Shown here: positions 11,287-24,778 of the stretch, in pieces
Layout of the letters: every line of letters starts with the position of its first letter
Numbering within the stretch: the stretch's first letter is position 1
Source: Solanum dulcamara
Taxonomy: Eukaryota > Streptophyta > Magnoliopsida > Solanales > Solanaceae
Assembly: GCF_947179165.1 (NCBI RefSeq)
Contig: NC_077242.1
Span: 76,055,097 to 76,119,096 of the forward strand
DNA: 64,000 nucleotides
Direction: 5' to 3'
Translations under genes and position numbers: made by a program
The notes under the pieces: generated by a model
Told to the model about the DNA's origin: nothing
Database searches by the model: none
What the model saw: only the letters and a program-made list of their open reading frames with translations

Positions 11287-12739
11287 GTAAATAAGGTTCA
11301 AAGGGGTGACCTTTTTTCATCTTGGTAAATGGAGTAGCTATCTAACAAAATAGGAGATTCTTTTGACCATTTATAGGGAACCCATCTCAATATAGAGATA
11401 TTAGCTTTGCCCCTGCCCAAAATAATGTTTTGAATCTTCAAACAGGATTTTCATTCATTTAGAAAGAGCTTATGATACTCCTTTATGTTCTTCTTTATTT
11501 TTATAATCGTGGTGTCCGGGCCATCACAACATTTTGACTAATTCCACGTGGTACTTGCTACTACCGCATACTCCCTTCTGGTAGTCTTTGTAAGTCATGT
11601 AACTCAACTTGTTAGGTGCATTATAGTGAGCAAAAATATCCACTTCCATACATTTTGTGTCACTTTTGCGCTTATAAGAAAATGATATAGAGGAACGGTA
11701 AAGAATTCTTTGGCCTTTATGCGTGAAGCTTCCAGTAATTTAGCTCTTGGGACGTGGGGTTACTAGCAATACCTGTAAATGGAGTCAAGGGGTTTCGTTT
11801 TTTAGTCTAAAATCACAGCTGATGTCATAATTTTAATTTCTATTCTGTGAAAGCCATGTTTTCCTTTTGTGATAATGCCGTAGCGTAACTCCAGGAATTT
11901 TGGAAGTTGAACATGCTCCAAAGATGCCTAACACTTTTAGCTTTGATTATTCGACGTTGAATGACGTAGTTCCTCGCTAAATAAAAATAAAGCTCTGCTA
12001 CAATCAAGAAAAGAGATAGATAACATCTTTTGGCCAAATGCCAATCCTCCTAGTTTGAAAGAGAAAAAAAGGAGAGATATGCGCAAAAAAACACTCCTAA
12101 CTAAACAGTCAAGTGAAAGGATCCAGCTTACCTAGTCCCCTTTCCCCCCATTGCTAGGAGCTTCGCCTTCTTGACTTGATATGTCAAGAAGACTACAATT
12201 GCGAGTGGATCACCTCTTGCTTAAGAAGGCCGCCATATCATATATATGATAAAAGAGACAGACTGTTTTAGCTTCTTTTTCTTCCTTTTCTGGGGTATAA
12301 TATGAGATGAACAACGTACCGACCTTCCCTATGAGATAGCTGAGATCTGCACTAATAACCGTAGAAACTTTACTTTGTAGCCTGTTCACCTGGAACTTAA
12401 AAATCAACTACAACCTAAATGTTATATTTGATACTTACTAAAGAATCACTATCATAAAATGCTGTAGCTTTTTCTTAGTGCTTTTTGTTCATCAATAATA
12501 TCTGACCTTCCTCAAAAGAAAAAAAAGAAGAACAAGGTTTATAGGAAAAAAAAACTATTATCGTAAGAAGTTAAAGTGGTTGTGCAGGGATGTATACTGT
12601 GCTTAGATTAGATCAGAACAGGCGATTGCATGCAATTTCCAGCATATTGTTTGCCGGGCCTAGAGTTGTATTGTTTGGTTCTGCTCTGTCAAAGGGTCCT
12701 ACTAACTGGTCTGCAGGGAGCTTATATCCAGCAGCTATT
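11287..12739. other. Intergenic sequence without recognisable gene
   Basis: AT-rich non-coding sequence. Short open frames exist on both strands (for example 11840-12037 and 12210-12407 on the minus strand) but show no family motif, no plausible splice partners and no coding bias. At 12585-12735 a less AT-rich stretch beginning after a GCAG reads open for about 60 codons, but I do not recognise the product. Confidence 0.5.
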
Positions 12740-12850
12740 TTGCTCAGACTCTTCAAAAAAAAATGTGGTGCGTGTCAGATTCTTCAAAAGTAGTGCATTT
12801 TTTGGAGGATCCGACACGGGTGCGTCAACAGTTTTGGAGAGTCCGAGCAA
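12740..12850. mobile_element. 111-bp MITE with 13-bp terminal inverted repeats
   Basis: TTGCTCAGACTCT at 12740-12752 is inverted as AGAGTCCGAGCAA at 12838-12850. The interior has a second palindromic pair around GTGTCAGATTCTTC and GGAGGATCCGACAC. The same 111-bp architecture recurs at 62618-62728 and, decayed, at 62803-62915. Confidence 0.7.
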
Positions 12851-13310
12851 CTTAGTCCTGCAGTCTAACTCCGCAATCATTTCTGAAATTTGTACGTTAA
12901 CGGTTGTTTTGACTCTTAATGCTACTAAGGAGGACATGAAACATAACCTTTTCTGCTGAAAGATCATAATTATCAACAAGGCACCTTGATCCATTTATGA
13001 ACACCTTGGTGCCACAAGATTTCTTGAACAAGAGTGGTTATACATCTAAGAAACACCAAATTTTGTGGTGTTTGCTTCAACTAAAACTGTTCTCTCCAAT
13101 ATCTGTAAATGTTGGGAACTTATAGTTTTTGGCTTTTAACTTATAAGCCACTTAAAATAAGCCAAATCAAATACCTTATAAATGCTCCCAAACACAAAAA
13201 TCGAGATAGTTCTCTCTCCTAATTCCTAGGAGGGTAGAACCACCCTTTCCGGTGGCCTCGGCATCGGAAAACTTCCATCCCTTACCTCAGTTAACACCTT
13301 ACGTGTTTAA

Positions 13311-13548
13311 CTACCAACCCCTTCTTCCTCTCTGATCAACTCATATCATGGAAAAAAACATAATGTATTTCGCGATGGTATTCAAATCCTTTTTACATCT
13401 CGAGAAGCTACGCTAGCGGAGAAAGCTGGTATGACTGGACTAAACGAGGAAGAAATATGTGCAGGTCAAGTTTTGTTAGAACACAACGGAATGGCTATGC
13501 AGGACTCTCTAAGAAGCTTCAAAGGTCGAAGACAATACTGTTTGTAGA
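13311..13548 (+). other. Unrecognised ATG-less open frame of 78 codons (possible gene relic)
   Basis: The frame is open from after a TAA at 13308 to a TAG at 13546-13548. It has no ATG until the internal MTGLNEEEICAG (13433 onward). From HGKKHNVFRDGIQILFTSRE (13347-13406) onward the composition is protein-like, with few low-complexity stretches. I recognise no family. It could be an exon or a pseudogene fragment. Another frame over 13457-13693 is also open, so one of the two is a shadow. Confidence 0.25.
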
Positions 13549-13729
13549 TGGAAACAACAAGAACTATCAACGCAGCTTTTTTGTTCAAGAAATTTCAATT
13601 GTAGGGGGGAGATATATAAGTATAATCAGCGTACATTGCAAAAATAGACAAGTATTAATTATCCTAGAAACATCATTTAAGGTAGGTTGGTGAGATTTGG
13701 TTAAAAGAGTAGAGAGGCTCATTTATATC

Positions 13730-14180
13730 GTGGATCATATTGAGGCTACATGTATTATTTTTTTGGGTTATTACGGAGGGTTCCGTAAAGGTTTTGAATT
13801 TTTTTTGATCGAAAGACATATTAACAAAATATTCATGGCTAACACACACGAAAGAATATATGAGAAAATCGCCTAATTTTGATTGAGTGGTCCCTAAATG
13901 CTATAAATATGCCGTAGATTATACCAAGGTTACACATACCGCTCTCCCCCGGACCATTGCGGAAGGTCCTGTAAAGGATTTGGAAAAAAAAATTGATCGA
14001 AAATCATATCACTAAAATATTTATAGTTTAATACACACGAAAAAGAAAAGAGAAAATTGCCTAATTCACCTTGAGTTGTCCCTATATGCTATAAATATGT
14101 CATGGATCATGTCGAGGCTACACATACTGCTCCCTGGGTCATTGCGGAGGGTCCTGTAAAGATTGGAAAAAAATTGACAG
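13730..14180 (+). repeat. Tandem repeat, about 2.4 copies of a 184-188 bp unit
   Basis: The segment beginning GGATCATATTGAGGCTACAT recurs at about 13731, 13914 and 14102, each followed after about 50 bp by a GGAGGGTCCTGTAAAG-like motif. The copies have diverged by substitution and small indels. No coding sequence. Part of the unit (ACACACGAAA then GAGAAAATCGCC) resembles the monomer of the larger array at 30.7-31.8 kb. Confidence 0.65.
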
Positions 14181-15900
14181 TAAAACGTAAGTTTTACTAC
14201 TATTTTTGTTGTGTTCATGATATATTAGGTGTTATAAGCTGATTCATAAGTTTTATTGATATTACAATGTTTGGTTTGTATCAACTAGCGATGTATCATG
14301 AAAAGAAATTATGTATCAAATTGTGATGTATCAGCGTCATTCGTATGTATCAAAAATCTGGAAAAAAAAGAAAATTCGGGTAATTACCAAAAAAATCGGG
14401 ATAAATTGTAATTGGACTTTTTCACTATGGATTTAAGTAATCATCCCTTTAGAATATATATCAGAATATATTTCTCTATACATAGCTTGTTCTTCTATTT
14501 TGAGATCTTTAGATTCGTAAGATCATTTTAAATTGCTTTGATATAAGTTACTTGATATGAGGATCATTCAGACATAACTTCGTGAAATAGGAATAAGGTA
14601 TGCATACATCTTATCATTTTCAGATCCTATTTGGTGAAATTAAATTGGGTATATGTCAAGAATATTTAATTTCATGCTCTTGAAAATAAGAATCGAACGT
14701 GAATCAAATAGGCCTATTACTTTCTATTATATTAGTCAAGCACTAGCGTTTCTCAACTAATATATATATATATATATATATAATAAAACTAAGACTCGAA
14801 TTTAAAATCTCTTTATTTTCCTCCATAACTCTTGGGGTTATATTATCATTTATTAATTATTTGGTCATGTTGAAACTAGTTTGACAATGTGAAACATAAT
14901 CATTATGGCCTAGTGCAAGTTGTGGTTTGAAACTTGAGTGGATATTCTCATTGTGATGATTAATCTCTAATTGGCAAAGAAATCACATTTCTAGGTGTTG
15001 ACCTAAAAAAGTTCCCAATGACCTAATTATCAATATAAATGACTTGTTAAAACCTATCAATTGATAATAAAAATTATTAATAACAACAATAATATACTTA
15101 CAAACCTTATTTCTACCTTTGTCAAGTAGATAAGCTGTCTTTGATAAACTCTCAATACGATAATATATTATCAAACATACTACAAAAAAAATTACTGACA
15201 GTAGAGTAGTAACCAATGAAGTAACCAAAAAAAATAAAAGTTATATATTTCTATAATATATTTCTTATGTCCATGCCTCGATAGATAGCGTCGATAAAAA
15301 TTCAATATTTTGCATATGACTAAGTTATTTCTAAATGAGTTACTTTTTCTTTTCTCACAGTGTTCTCACTTATCCTCGAATGAGTTACTGAATAACAAGT
15401 TCAAATGTTTTCTTTTTGCCTGTCTTTTTTATTACTATTATTTATCATTGGAATTTCAAGATTTTAGAGTCTAGAATTTACAAAACAAATTATTACTTCA
15501 ATTATTTGTTTTTGTTTTGGAAGGTAGTAGCAATAGAAAAATATTCACAAATTTCATTTTTTAAAATTTTTTATTTTTGAAAAAAAGAAAAAGAAAGAGA
15601 AGATGTAGATATAGTTAAATCTTAGCCAGAAAATGGGACCCAAAAATCAAAAAAAGAGAGGATAAAACAGTGTAAGATATTGTTTTTTAAAAATGGTTCA
15701 GTCTGCAAAATTGGAAGTTTATTGAGCAATTATTTATTTTTATTGTTAAAAACAATTTTACAATTTTACATTCAGGTGGAAATTCTTTGGTTTATATATC
15801 CACAGTAAATAAATTTCTGGCCTGTTTCACTGACAAACAAGGACTGTAAATAGTTCAAATTTACTTTTCAATTATAAAAGAAAATCATTTTTATCCACCA
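14181..15900. other. AT-rich intergenic sequence
   Basis: No gene seen. It contains a decayed RTE/TS tail at about 14580-14655 (GGAATAAGGTATGCATACAT, then a TTGGGTATAT end), a short TA microsatellite at 14758-14782, and long A/T runs. Confidence 0.5.
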
Positions 15901-16045
15901 TTTGCGCAGGGTCAAGAAAAAGATTGCGCCCCAAAGGTGTGTGACGTATATTTTGACACAAGTATTAGTGATTGATTCAACAATCTTGAATTCGTTATCT
16001 ATAGGTCACACAAAGATAACATTACCATTGCTCCAAGACTTCACT
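15901..16045 (-). mobile_element. Degenerate Au-type SINE (minus strand)
   Basis: Read on the minus strand it has CTTGGAGCAATGGTAATG (A-box region), then GTGTGACCTATAGATAACG and a decayed B-box, then CACACACCTTTGGGGCGCAA and GACCCTGCGC. These elements occur in Au-SINE order. The ends are approximate. Confidence 0.6.
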
Positions 16046-17740
16046 AAATATCTATTTGATTCTGAACACTATTATTATTATATTTTAGTTCAAAATTGCT
16101 ATAAAAACTCATAAAATTTCAAATTCGAAATTCAGTTCTACCTTCTACATTTTTTTTTAATTGTCTGCTCATAACACGATGAAAGTGTTTAATTATAGCA
16201 CGATGCGCTGTTTCAACGAGTCGAAATGAAAGACACTAAATTAAATTTTTTGATCTAGTTGATGGAATCGATTAACTAAACAAATTAGTTAGATGCGTGG
16301 GACAGAGGACTCGTATGTATGGATAAAAACAACCAAAGGGTGTTTGAGTGAAATACAAAACGTTTCAGAAGCATTAGATATAAAATTTGTAAGTTTCAAA
16401 AAAGACAAAACTCACCCAAAGTTATATTTCAAGATCACAATAGGTCCAAAATATGATCCATTTCATGGAAATTTCTCACTCAATTTAGGGCCCAATAAAA
16501 ATATAAAGCAAAAAATCACTCCCAAAATTCACGTGCATAGAAGAAAACAAAAGGCAAAACAATTTATTAAACAAAAAGAAAAAAAGAATAATATGAAATG
16601 CATGTATATGATATGTTAATGAAAACTATTAAATATCTTTTTTCAAAAAATAAACTATCATACTTCCTCCGTTTTATTTTAGACAATTTTTTTTTTAAAA
16701 CTTATAATATCAAACAATGACATTAATATGGCTATAAAAGTAGACATTATTGAGTATAGAGTATGTTGAAATGAGATGAGTTTTACCAACCTCAACTGTT
16801 TACATCAAATTATATTATTATATCACAATTAATTCATAAATCAAGATGTATTGATCAACTATAATATAGTAATACAAAATGTATTTAAAAATATATATCA
16901 TATACTTATTGACTCGATATATCTACATTCAATATGAATAATTTTTTTACCCAAATTTCTACTATATTGTCCTATTCTAGTAAGTGCAAAAACCTAGTAA
17001 TTTCACCTACTATCTTTTGTTATGTCATCATCTCTCTGTTCAACTACCCCACATCCAAGATCCAAATTTCGAAACACAAGAAAAAAAAATGCCAAAAAAG
17101 AAAAGAAAGACAATTAACTATTCAGCATAAAAATTGATGTTTTAAATTCCCTTTTTATGCATAGAAAAATAATTCAATTCTTCCTACGTCTTATGTTGTT
17201 ATATTTCATATTTCCATAGTCAAATAAACTTCTCTTTAATATCAATCTTTTCATACAATAACAATTATATATCCGGTGCAATTTTATTAATGAGATTTTA
17301 GAATGGTTTGGATGTATAACCACTTAAGTTTTATGTTGAGAAGATAGATAAGTTATTTTTAATATATGCTCGGCTCAATTAAATCATAATAAAACAACAA
17401 CAATTTTTTTCATAGATTTTCTAAACATATTTAATTATTATAACATATAGTGCCTTTATGTAGTTTTTAAATATAAAAGTTAAAATGTGAACGATCATAT
17501 AAATTGATATAAATTGAAACAGAGAAAATATTGTTCAGCTACTTTAGGAACTAAAGCAAGTAATAATGTCCATAAATCCTATTTAATTGTATATTTTTCT
17601 TCCAAAAGATAATATTATACTAATACAATTAATTCCAAATTTTCTACAACAATAATAACATCAAAAAAAAAAACCAAAATTAATTGTAGAAAAATAAAGT
17701 GAAATTCAAGATCAAAATGATATACAGAAGTACCATTTTC
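16046..17740. other. AT-rich intergenic sequence
   Basis: No supported gene. A 108-codon frame at 16293-16619 is dominated by Lys/Asn/Ile codons as expected from AT-rich DNA and matches nothing I know. A single Stowaway-like end (CTTCCTCCGTTTTATTTTAG) lies at about 16662-16681 without a convincing partner. Confidence 0.45.
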
Positions 17741-18440
17741 AGAGAAAAGATTGAGCCGTCCCCGCCAATATCACCACCGTTCACCGCCGCGAACCACCAC
17801 CGTTAACCGCCGTCAAACCACCGGAAAATCAAGAACAGATGAAAAAACAGCCGGAAAAATCCATTTCAAGCAGAAAAAATCGAACTTTGAAATCCACAAA
17901 ATTGCTATCTGCATTTCCATTTCTGACATTTTCTTGAAATTTACAAAACCAAAATCAACAAGAACCTTCATTGCACACCAGGTGTTTGACAATTTTCCAC
18001 TCCTTTTTTCCAGCACCAAAATAAGTCCTACAAAATAAAATAAGATGAGATTTTTGAAGAAATCCCATTTTTACAAAAAAAAAGGAGTGTTTTGATTGTC
18101 TTTTTAATGTATTTTTTTTGGGTGTCACATGAACCAAGAAAGGTGAAAACATGAGGCTGATAAATGGTGTGAAGGAACTATTATTCATATGTTGTTAGGA
18201 CGGTTCAAAAATATCGAATCTTCTATAAATAGTGTATTTTTGAAGGATTTTAATGTAATAATGTTTTTGAAAAGTTCGAACAATTTTAGATAGTACTATA
18301 TACTCATATTGTTTTAATTTTTCTAACTATTTGGTATCCGAAACATAATGGCTTTCGCATTGGTAAAAAGTTTAGAGCTTTAGCACTCGTACTAAATAAA
18401 AAGGTTCATTATGAGAGTTTTAGGAGCTCCTCACCAAAGA
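17741..18440. other. Intergenic segment with a GC-richer CCG/CAC patch
   Basis: At 17755-17825 the sequence is rich in CCGCC/CACCACCG triplets, unlike its surroundings. Read on the minus strand it gives TGGTGG-rich sequence that could belong to a transcribed leader, and open frames run both ways (17751-18038 plus, 17813-18019 minus). No product, start or splice partner can be supported. Confidence 0.3.
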
Positions 18441-18660
18441 AAACTTCATTTCATGATTTGAACTCGAGACTTCTTGTCACGAAAGAAGAAATCTTTATCA
18501 TCCCACCGCATTATTTCATGAATTTTTTACTACTCCCTACCAAAACAAAAGCTTTCATTTCAAGATTTGAATTCGAGACTTCTCATCAAGAATGAAGAGA
18601 TCTTTACTTCATTTCAAGACTTCTTATCAAGAATGAAGAAACCTTTATCATTCCACAACA
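18440..18660 (-). repeat. Three partial copies of a tRNA-like dispersed repeat (decayed SINE, minus strand)
   Basis: ATTTGAACTCGAGACTTCTT, ATTTGAATTCGAGACTTCTC and a shorter TTTCAAGACTTCTTATCAAG are each followed by GAA(T)GAAGA.ATCTTTA. On the minus strand these give B-box-like GTCTCGAGTTCAAAT sequences. Similar single copies occur near 26705, 49015, 49255 and 53810. The family assignment is tentative. Confidence 0.35.
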
Positions 18661-21600
18661 CCCTTTTAGTGAAATTTTCTTTGTTTGTTTGTTTTCTTCA
18701 CACCCTTTATGATGTTTTTAGAAAGAAAAAAAGATGGAGTTTGATGAGCAAACTTGTCCTATCCTTAAAAATCAGAAGTGGAAAAAGAAGTCTTTCATGT
18801 GTTGTAGTAGCAGTACTATAAGTCTATGAGGAATTAGGTGTTGTAGGAAGAGAGAAAGAAGAGTAAAAAATAGGAGGTTAAGGAGACAGCTCAAGACATT
18901 GAAAGAGAAATCCTTTGTGGCTTGTGAATTTGTATATGTCTATTCCCAACACACTGTGTCTGTCTTATTAAACAAACATAATGAAGCCAATAGTGTTTGC
19001 TTTGTGTAATGTTATTTGGGCATGGGCTTGACATTTGAATATACATTTTCTAAAATCTATGGATAAATAGTAACTTAGGACTATCACATTTCTAAATTCT
19101 AAAATCTTTCTATTTCATAGATGCTTTTTAAAGATTATAATATTCGTGTTACCTTACGTGTATCTCAATTATTTCACTTCGATTTTACTACTTCACTCAT
19201 TAGTGCATGTTAACTATATCCATCAAATTAAGTAGATACCCCCACACCCTCATAACTTATCTCACTTGGCGAAGGTTAATATATTTGAGGCTTCGTTCAT
19301 AAGTTGAGTTATATGCCAAACAAACTAAGAGCTCATTTGGATTGACTTAAAAAATAATTTTTAAGTCAAAAAATAAAAGTAAGTAGGGATCAACTTTTAA
19401 CTTTTAACTTCTTTTTATAAATTTTAATTTATTTTAAATATTTTTTTTGATTTTTCAAATACTTTCAAAAGATAAAAAATAACTCATAAATCAATTTTAA
19501 ATCAATTTAAACGGGCTTTAAATCTGCTATCCAAGTGGTTCACATGCTTGAATATGGTTTGGCCAAATAAATAAATCATCCCTTAAACTTGTCAAATTAT
19601 TTTATTTAGACATCTCAACTAAAAACTCGACCTATTAAACACCTGAAATATACTTAAAATGTGGCAATTGATCTTCCAATCCAACCCTCCCCTCAAAAGG
19701 TATTTGAGTGAACACTACATTAGCCACTTAACCCACACTTCCTTCCCATAAAAATGTTCCGATATTTTTTATCAGATGTTTATACTAAATCAATAAATAC
19801 ATATTATGTATTTGTTTGAGTATAAATTTATCTCACTAAACTTATAATTAAGTTTACATCTCATTTAATCATAATAAATAGTACATTTGATATAAATTAT
19901 CCAGTACTCATAAAATTTATGCCCCCGCCCCCCCCGCCCCTTGGGTCAATTTCCCAAAGCAAGTGAGGTAGAAACCCAATTTTTTCACTTCACACCTTAC
20001 ATTGCCTCAAAAGTCCAGTTCCCAATTTATCTAGATTTGCACAAGCAATCTGTGTCTTATTTTCTTTCTTTTATTTAGCCTTCATTTATTACAAATTTCC
20101 CTTTCTATCCTCCCTAGATACTGATGCAGATTATAAATTCAAGAAGAAAGGTTCAACTAAATAAAGAAAGAAATTAAACGGTAAATATTTCTTCATTTTA
20201 ATTAGAGATTTCATGTTTAAATTGTGAATATATAATTGCCTTTATTAAAAAGCGTTTTATCTTTTAAATGTGAAAATTTTCCAACCTCAATCTTAATTTA
20301 ATAGAGCATCAATGCGGATATCGAGGATCACAATAAATAATAAATAATTAAAAAGGAGGTTCAAATCATTTTTTTCAATATGTCAACACTAATTCAAATT
20401 GTATAATTTTAATTTATTTTTGCAGCTTTTGAGTAGTGTATATTATATCTATGGTACAAGTTTTTTTTTAATGAGAGATGACCTGACTCTACTGACTAAA
20501 AGGGCATCAATTTCAAGAAAATTCAAAAATTAAATAAGTAGTATTCTACTCTTATTATATATTTCAATTTCTTCGTTTATCTTTGCTATTTTTATTTATA
20601 TCCTACCCTATTTACACTTTTTATAGTTGAGAATATTAAGACAATAATCTCTCTATTCCACATGGATAACAATGTGATCTACGTATATTATTCTATTATT
20701 TTTAGATTATATCTATGAAATTACATCAAATATATTATTATTGATTATTATATTTTAATATTTAATTTTTTTATCTCCTTTATTTATGCTTTCTCGAGAC
20801 TATCACCAAAGCAAAATCCAAGAAGAGTGTTTTTGTGGCCTAACATTCATTTATTGGACTCAATAAGGGGAGCTAAACAAGATGGCTAATTAGCTACTTT
20901 TCCCAATAAACTTGGTTTTTGTTGACTCTTTTAGTCAAATATAATAAGTGTTTGTGGGCCCAAAAGGTTTGAAAAATGATGGTCCCACTAAGTACCTTTT
21001 ACATTTGTTAAAAAATATTAATCAAACTTGCTTAATACTCTCTCCGTCTCATTTTAATTGTCAAATATAGTAATTTTAAATTATTTTGAAATGTGAAAAA
21101 AATTATTGGTACAAGCCATTTTAAAGTTACAAGCCTACTTCTTGTTATATTTTTGGTATTTCTTGCATATCATTCAATACAAAACACATTAATTTATGAT
21201 ATTTAATATATAAATTTAATAATTTATTAATAGAAAGATTTTTTATAGGATCAAATCATTACGAGTAATAACTCATAAAAAAATGTGAAATTAGTAGCTT
21301 ATGAGATAAACTCAACAACTCGATAAGACATAAAAATACATGTAGTTAAAAAAATTTACGTTGTTTGGTAGAATTTGATAATTTTGATTGAATTTTATAT
21401 ATTGGAATAAAAATATAAAATACACAAATAGTTACTTTTCAATAATAACATATCTATTGTAATTTCATATTTAAAAATCATAAAAAATAGAATTGACATA
21501 AATTTTATCTTTATTTTTGAAGATAATGAAACTTTCAAAACTTTCAAAACGTATATATAATATTAATGTGATGCAACTTCAATAATATAAGTGAATTAAT

Positions 21601-24600
21601 TTTATGAAAGGCAAAAAAAATGCATTATATAAACTTTAAATTAAATTTAAGAAAAGGTTCACGTTTTTCCTACCTATTTGCAATTACTAGCATCTGCCAA
21701 AACAGTATCATTTATTATGATGTGAAATCATTTACTATTTACTACTCTTTATTAGATTTCTGCCTTCTGCTCACTTAGGTCAAGGATTTAAAACTTGTCT
21801 CACATAGGTCAAGTATTTTTCTATAAATGTATTATTATTGATGAAAATTTGAAATATCCAAATACAAACATTATGAGAGAAAATTCAAACTTTTTTTTCT
21901 TGTATATAGTTTACAAGATTAAAACCAAAAAAAAGGTCATCAATACTATTATATTCTCATCTCATGAAACATATGATAGAGAGACGTATAAAATCGATTA
22001 AGATCTTGCTTTTGAAATGACAAGCTTTCGAAGAAGGAATGTGTGTTACATCTTAGATGAATTTTTTATATCAGAATGAGATAGGAAATTGAAGAGTTTT
22101 AATAAGGCATATAACATAAGTTTACTATTGGTATGCACGCTTTTGAGCTCAATAATGTCATAGGCTAAAAGATATATTCTGTGAGATCTGTTGAACCAAA
22201 GTGAACAATGTGTGTGGTGAGCTTAAGTTGTGACACTTCAATCAAAATGATTAATGTTGTTCGAGCCCTTATTAGTTATTGCTAAAAATTTCTAGATATA
22301 GAGTTGGTACGAGCTAATTTTTAAATAGAAGGGAAAACTAATGAAATTAAATGATAACTAATTGCTGATCAACTCTTGTACACCAAAATAGAATTTTAGA
22401 AAATGATTGAAGTAATTGATTATCCTATATATTTGCTCGAACTTTTCAAAAATGATATATGTACTCATGATAAAAAAATTTAAAATACATTACTTTTAAA
22501 AAATTTAATACACACACATCTATCAATATTTTTAAGGAACTTGAGTTAATTCAATTATTATACACCAAAAATGGAACTCAAGAAAATGATAGAATCCTAA
22601 AGTCTATAAAGCAAAGAACCCAATATGGAGAAAATTCAATATATATCATAAATATAGACAAAAGAAGAACTAAATAAGTTATATATATGCACAGATATCA
22701 ATCATTTTCAGAACAGATATTTTCTCAGATCAAAACCTACTTTTCCTTCATATATATCTGTCCCATTTATCACTGCCATGTCTAGCATCAGTGTTGCAAG
22801 TGAATTCAATTTAACCCTTCAATTCTAGAGTTTGAGTTCTAAGAATATATAATGAATTTGTACTATCAACGATTATGATATGTTCATTATTAATTAAAAG
22901 TTTCAAGCTTCAGTTCTAAAAACGTAGAAATTCCTGATAGGGAGTATGAATATCCTCGTAAATTCCCTACGAGGCAGAGACAAATCTTGAATTTGAGTTT
23001 ATGCATTCTAAATTCTACGAAAAGAAGCATATCGAGTTTTGAATAAATTATTTATTCATATTAAGTGAATCTCTCAACACAACAACATAGTTTTGGTCAA
23101 AGCTACAAGCAGTGACGCAAAGTCAGTTTTTTTTTTATTAGTAAACTTTTAGTATAATTTCTGACAAAGAGTGTTCAATTGTGGCTACAACACTCGCTAT
23201 TTGATTCTGCCGAATCTGTAACTATACATCAAACTCCGCACTTGCTATACGATATGAATTTGAATTAATCGTTTCAGGTTCAGTAAAATCCATGATGCAG
23301 ACACACACACAACACAACATGTATATATATTTTTTTAAAAAAAAACTTTTAATGAAAAATCAGAAGAAAGTATAAAAGAGAAATGAAGAGTACCTTTCAA
23401 ATTTCCATTAATAGAGGCAAAAAACTTGTTCATGGATCCATTAATACAAAACTTATTGTGTGTTTGGAAACTAAGAAAAGAAATAGTACTAGTAGAAGAT
23501 GGAGTATATATTTGTAATATATAAAGAAGAAGAAAATATTTTTAAAAAATGAAGGGAAAATTATCTTTGGAAAAAGCAAAAGGGATTGGATATCTTTAAC
23601 ACTTTACAATGGAATTGATTTTTTCTTCTTTTTCTTGAAAAATAAAATTGTGAAAGAGATTTCATTCTCAGCTTTTTCTTTTTGTTATTCTATAAAATTT
23701 GGGATTTTTTCCCTTTCTTTTTTTTTTCCCTTTCACTTTCCTTTAAATAAACCTGGAGAAGAAAGAAAAAAAGCTGACAATTATATGGGATTGAGAGGCT
23801 TTTTGCAGATTTTGTAGTCTGAGAAAAAGTTGGGAAAATTGGAAATTTAATTTAAAGAAAAAAATTAGTGTGAAAAATAGACATATCAAAAATACTTAGA
23901 TCCTTAATTATTAATCCTTGCAGGAATATAGGATAGTCTAAGCCTAGACTAAGGCCATTGTTATTTATTGTATTATTAATACAATTTAACTTTGTTACAG
24001 TTTTATAAAGATAAAAAAAAAAAATTGATAGAACTCAGACTCAACAAATTATGAATTAGTAATTGTTATCAATTGCAAATGCAATGATGATATATAAATG
24101 CTTTTTTGTACTTTCAATTACTCAATATTTGAAAGAAAACACAAAGACAAAAAGAGCAAAAGCATACAAAGGGTCAAACCTAATTTGGATAAACCAATGG
24201 AATTTATAAATCTAAAAGATAAAAAAAAACAAAAAAAAAACTCCTTCCATTTAAATAAAATGACCTACTTTCTTTTTTAGCCAATTTTAAAAAGAATAAT
24301 ATTTTTTTTGGCAATAATTTAATTTCAGTTTTCTACGTAGCATGTTTAAGGGCACAAGATTAAAATGTATTTTGATATATTTGAGATAACTTTAATTTAG
24401 AACCACAAAATTTTAAAAAATATTTTTTTTTTAAATTTTATACCTAGTCAAACTAGATTATTATTTTTTAAATGGAGAGAGTATATAATTAATCTCTTTG
24501 GAAATGGAGAAAGCATTCATTCATAAAGAAATAGAACAAAAAAAAAGATAGAAAAAGAAAGAGTATTGGGCAAAAAAGCCATTTCAGAACTTTTCATAAT

Positions 24601-24778
24601 GAAACCACTTTTTTTTTTGTTCTTCTAATCTTTTGTTGCTTTATAATATAATAAGTTACGAAATTCAATTATTAAATAATTTATAATTAATTATTTTTTT
24701 TGATAATATGTTATTGATTCGTCGCTAAATAGAACAAGGAATGAATTTTATATTTAGCTATATAATTTATATTTTTTT
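18661..24778. other. Gene-poor AT-rich region
   Basis: I see no gene in this stretch. It contains a MITE at 19330-19520, a C-rich run (GCCCCCGCCCCCCCCGCCCC) at 19920-19940, single Stowaway-like ends near 21035-21060, decayed copies of a dispersed repeat with the motif ACATCTTAGATGAATTT near 22050, and numerous A/T homopolymer runs. All longer open frames are low-complexity. Confidence 0.5.
19330..19520. mobile_element. MITE with inverted ends (AGCTCATTTGGATTGACTTA / TCAATTTAAACGGGCTTTAA)
   Basis: The left end AGCTCATTTGGATTGACTTA is complementary to the right end TCAATTTAAACGGGCTT with few mismatches, and the A/T-rich interior is itself partly palindromic. The end sequence is typical of a Solanaceae non-autonomous DNA element. 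A fragment of a related sequence lies at about 13130-13200. Confidence 0.5.

Noticed and set aside
16293..16619. 108-codon frame MRGTEDSYVWIK...
   Set aside because: Its Lys/Asn-rich composition follows from AT-rich DNA, and I see no motif, promoter or splice context.
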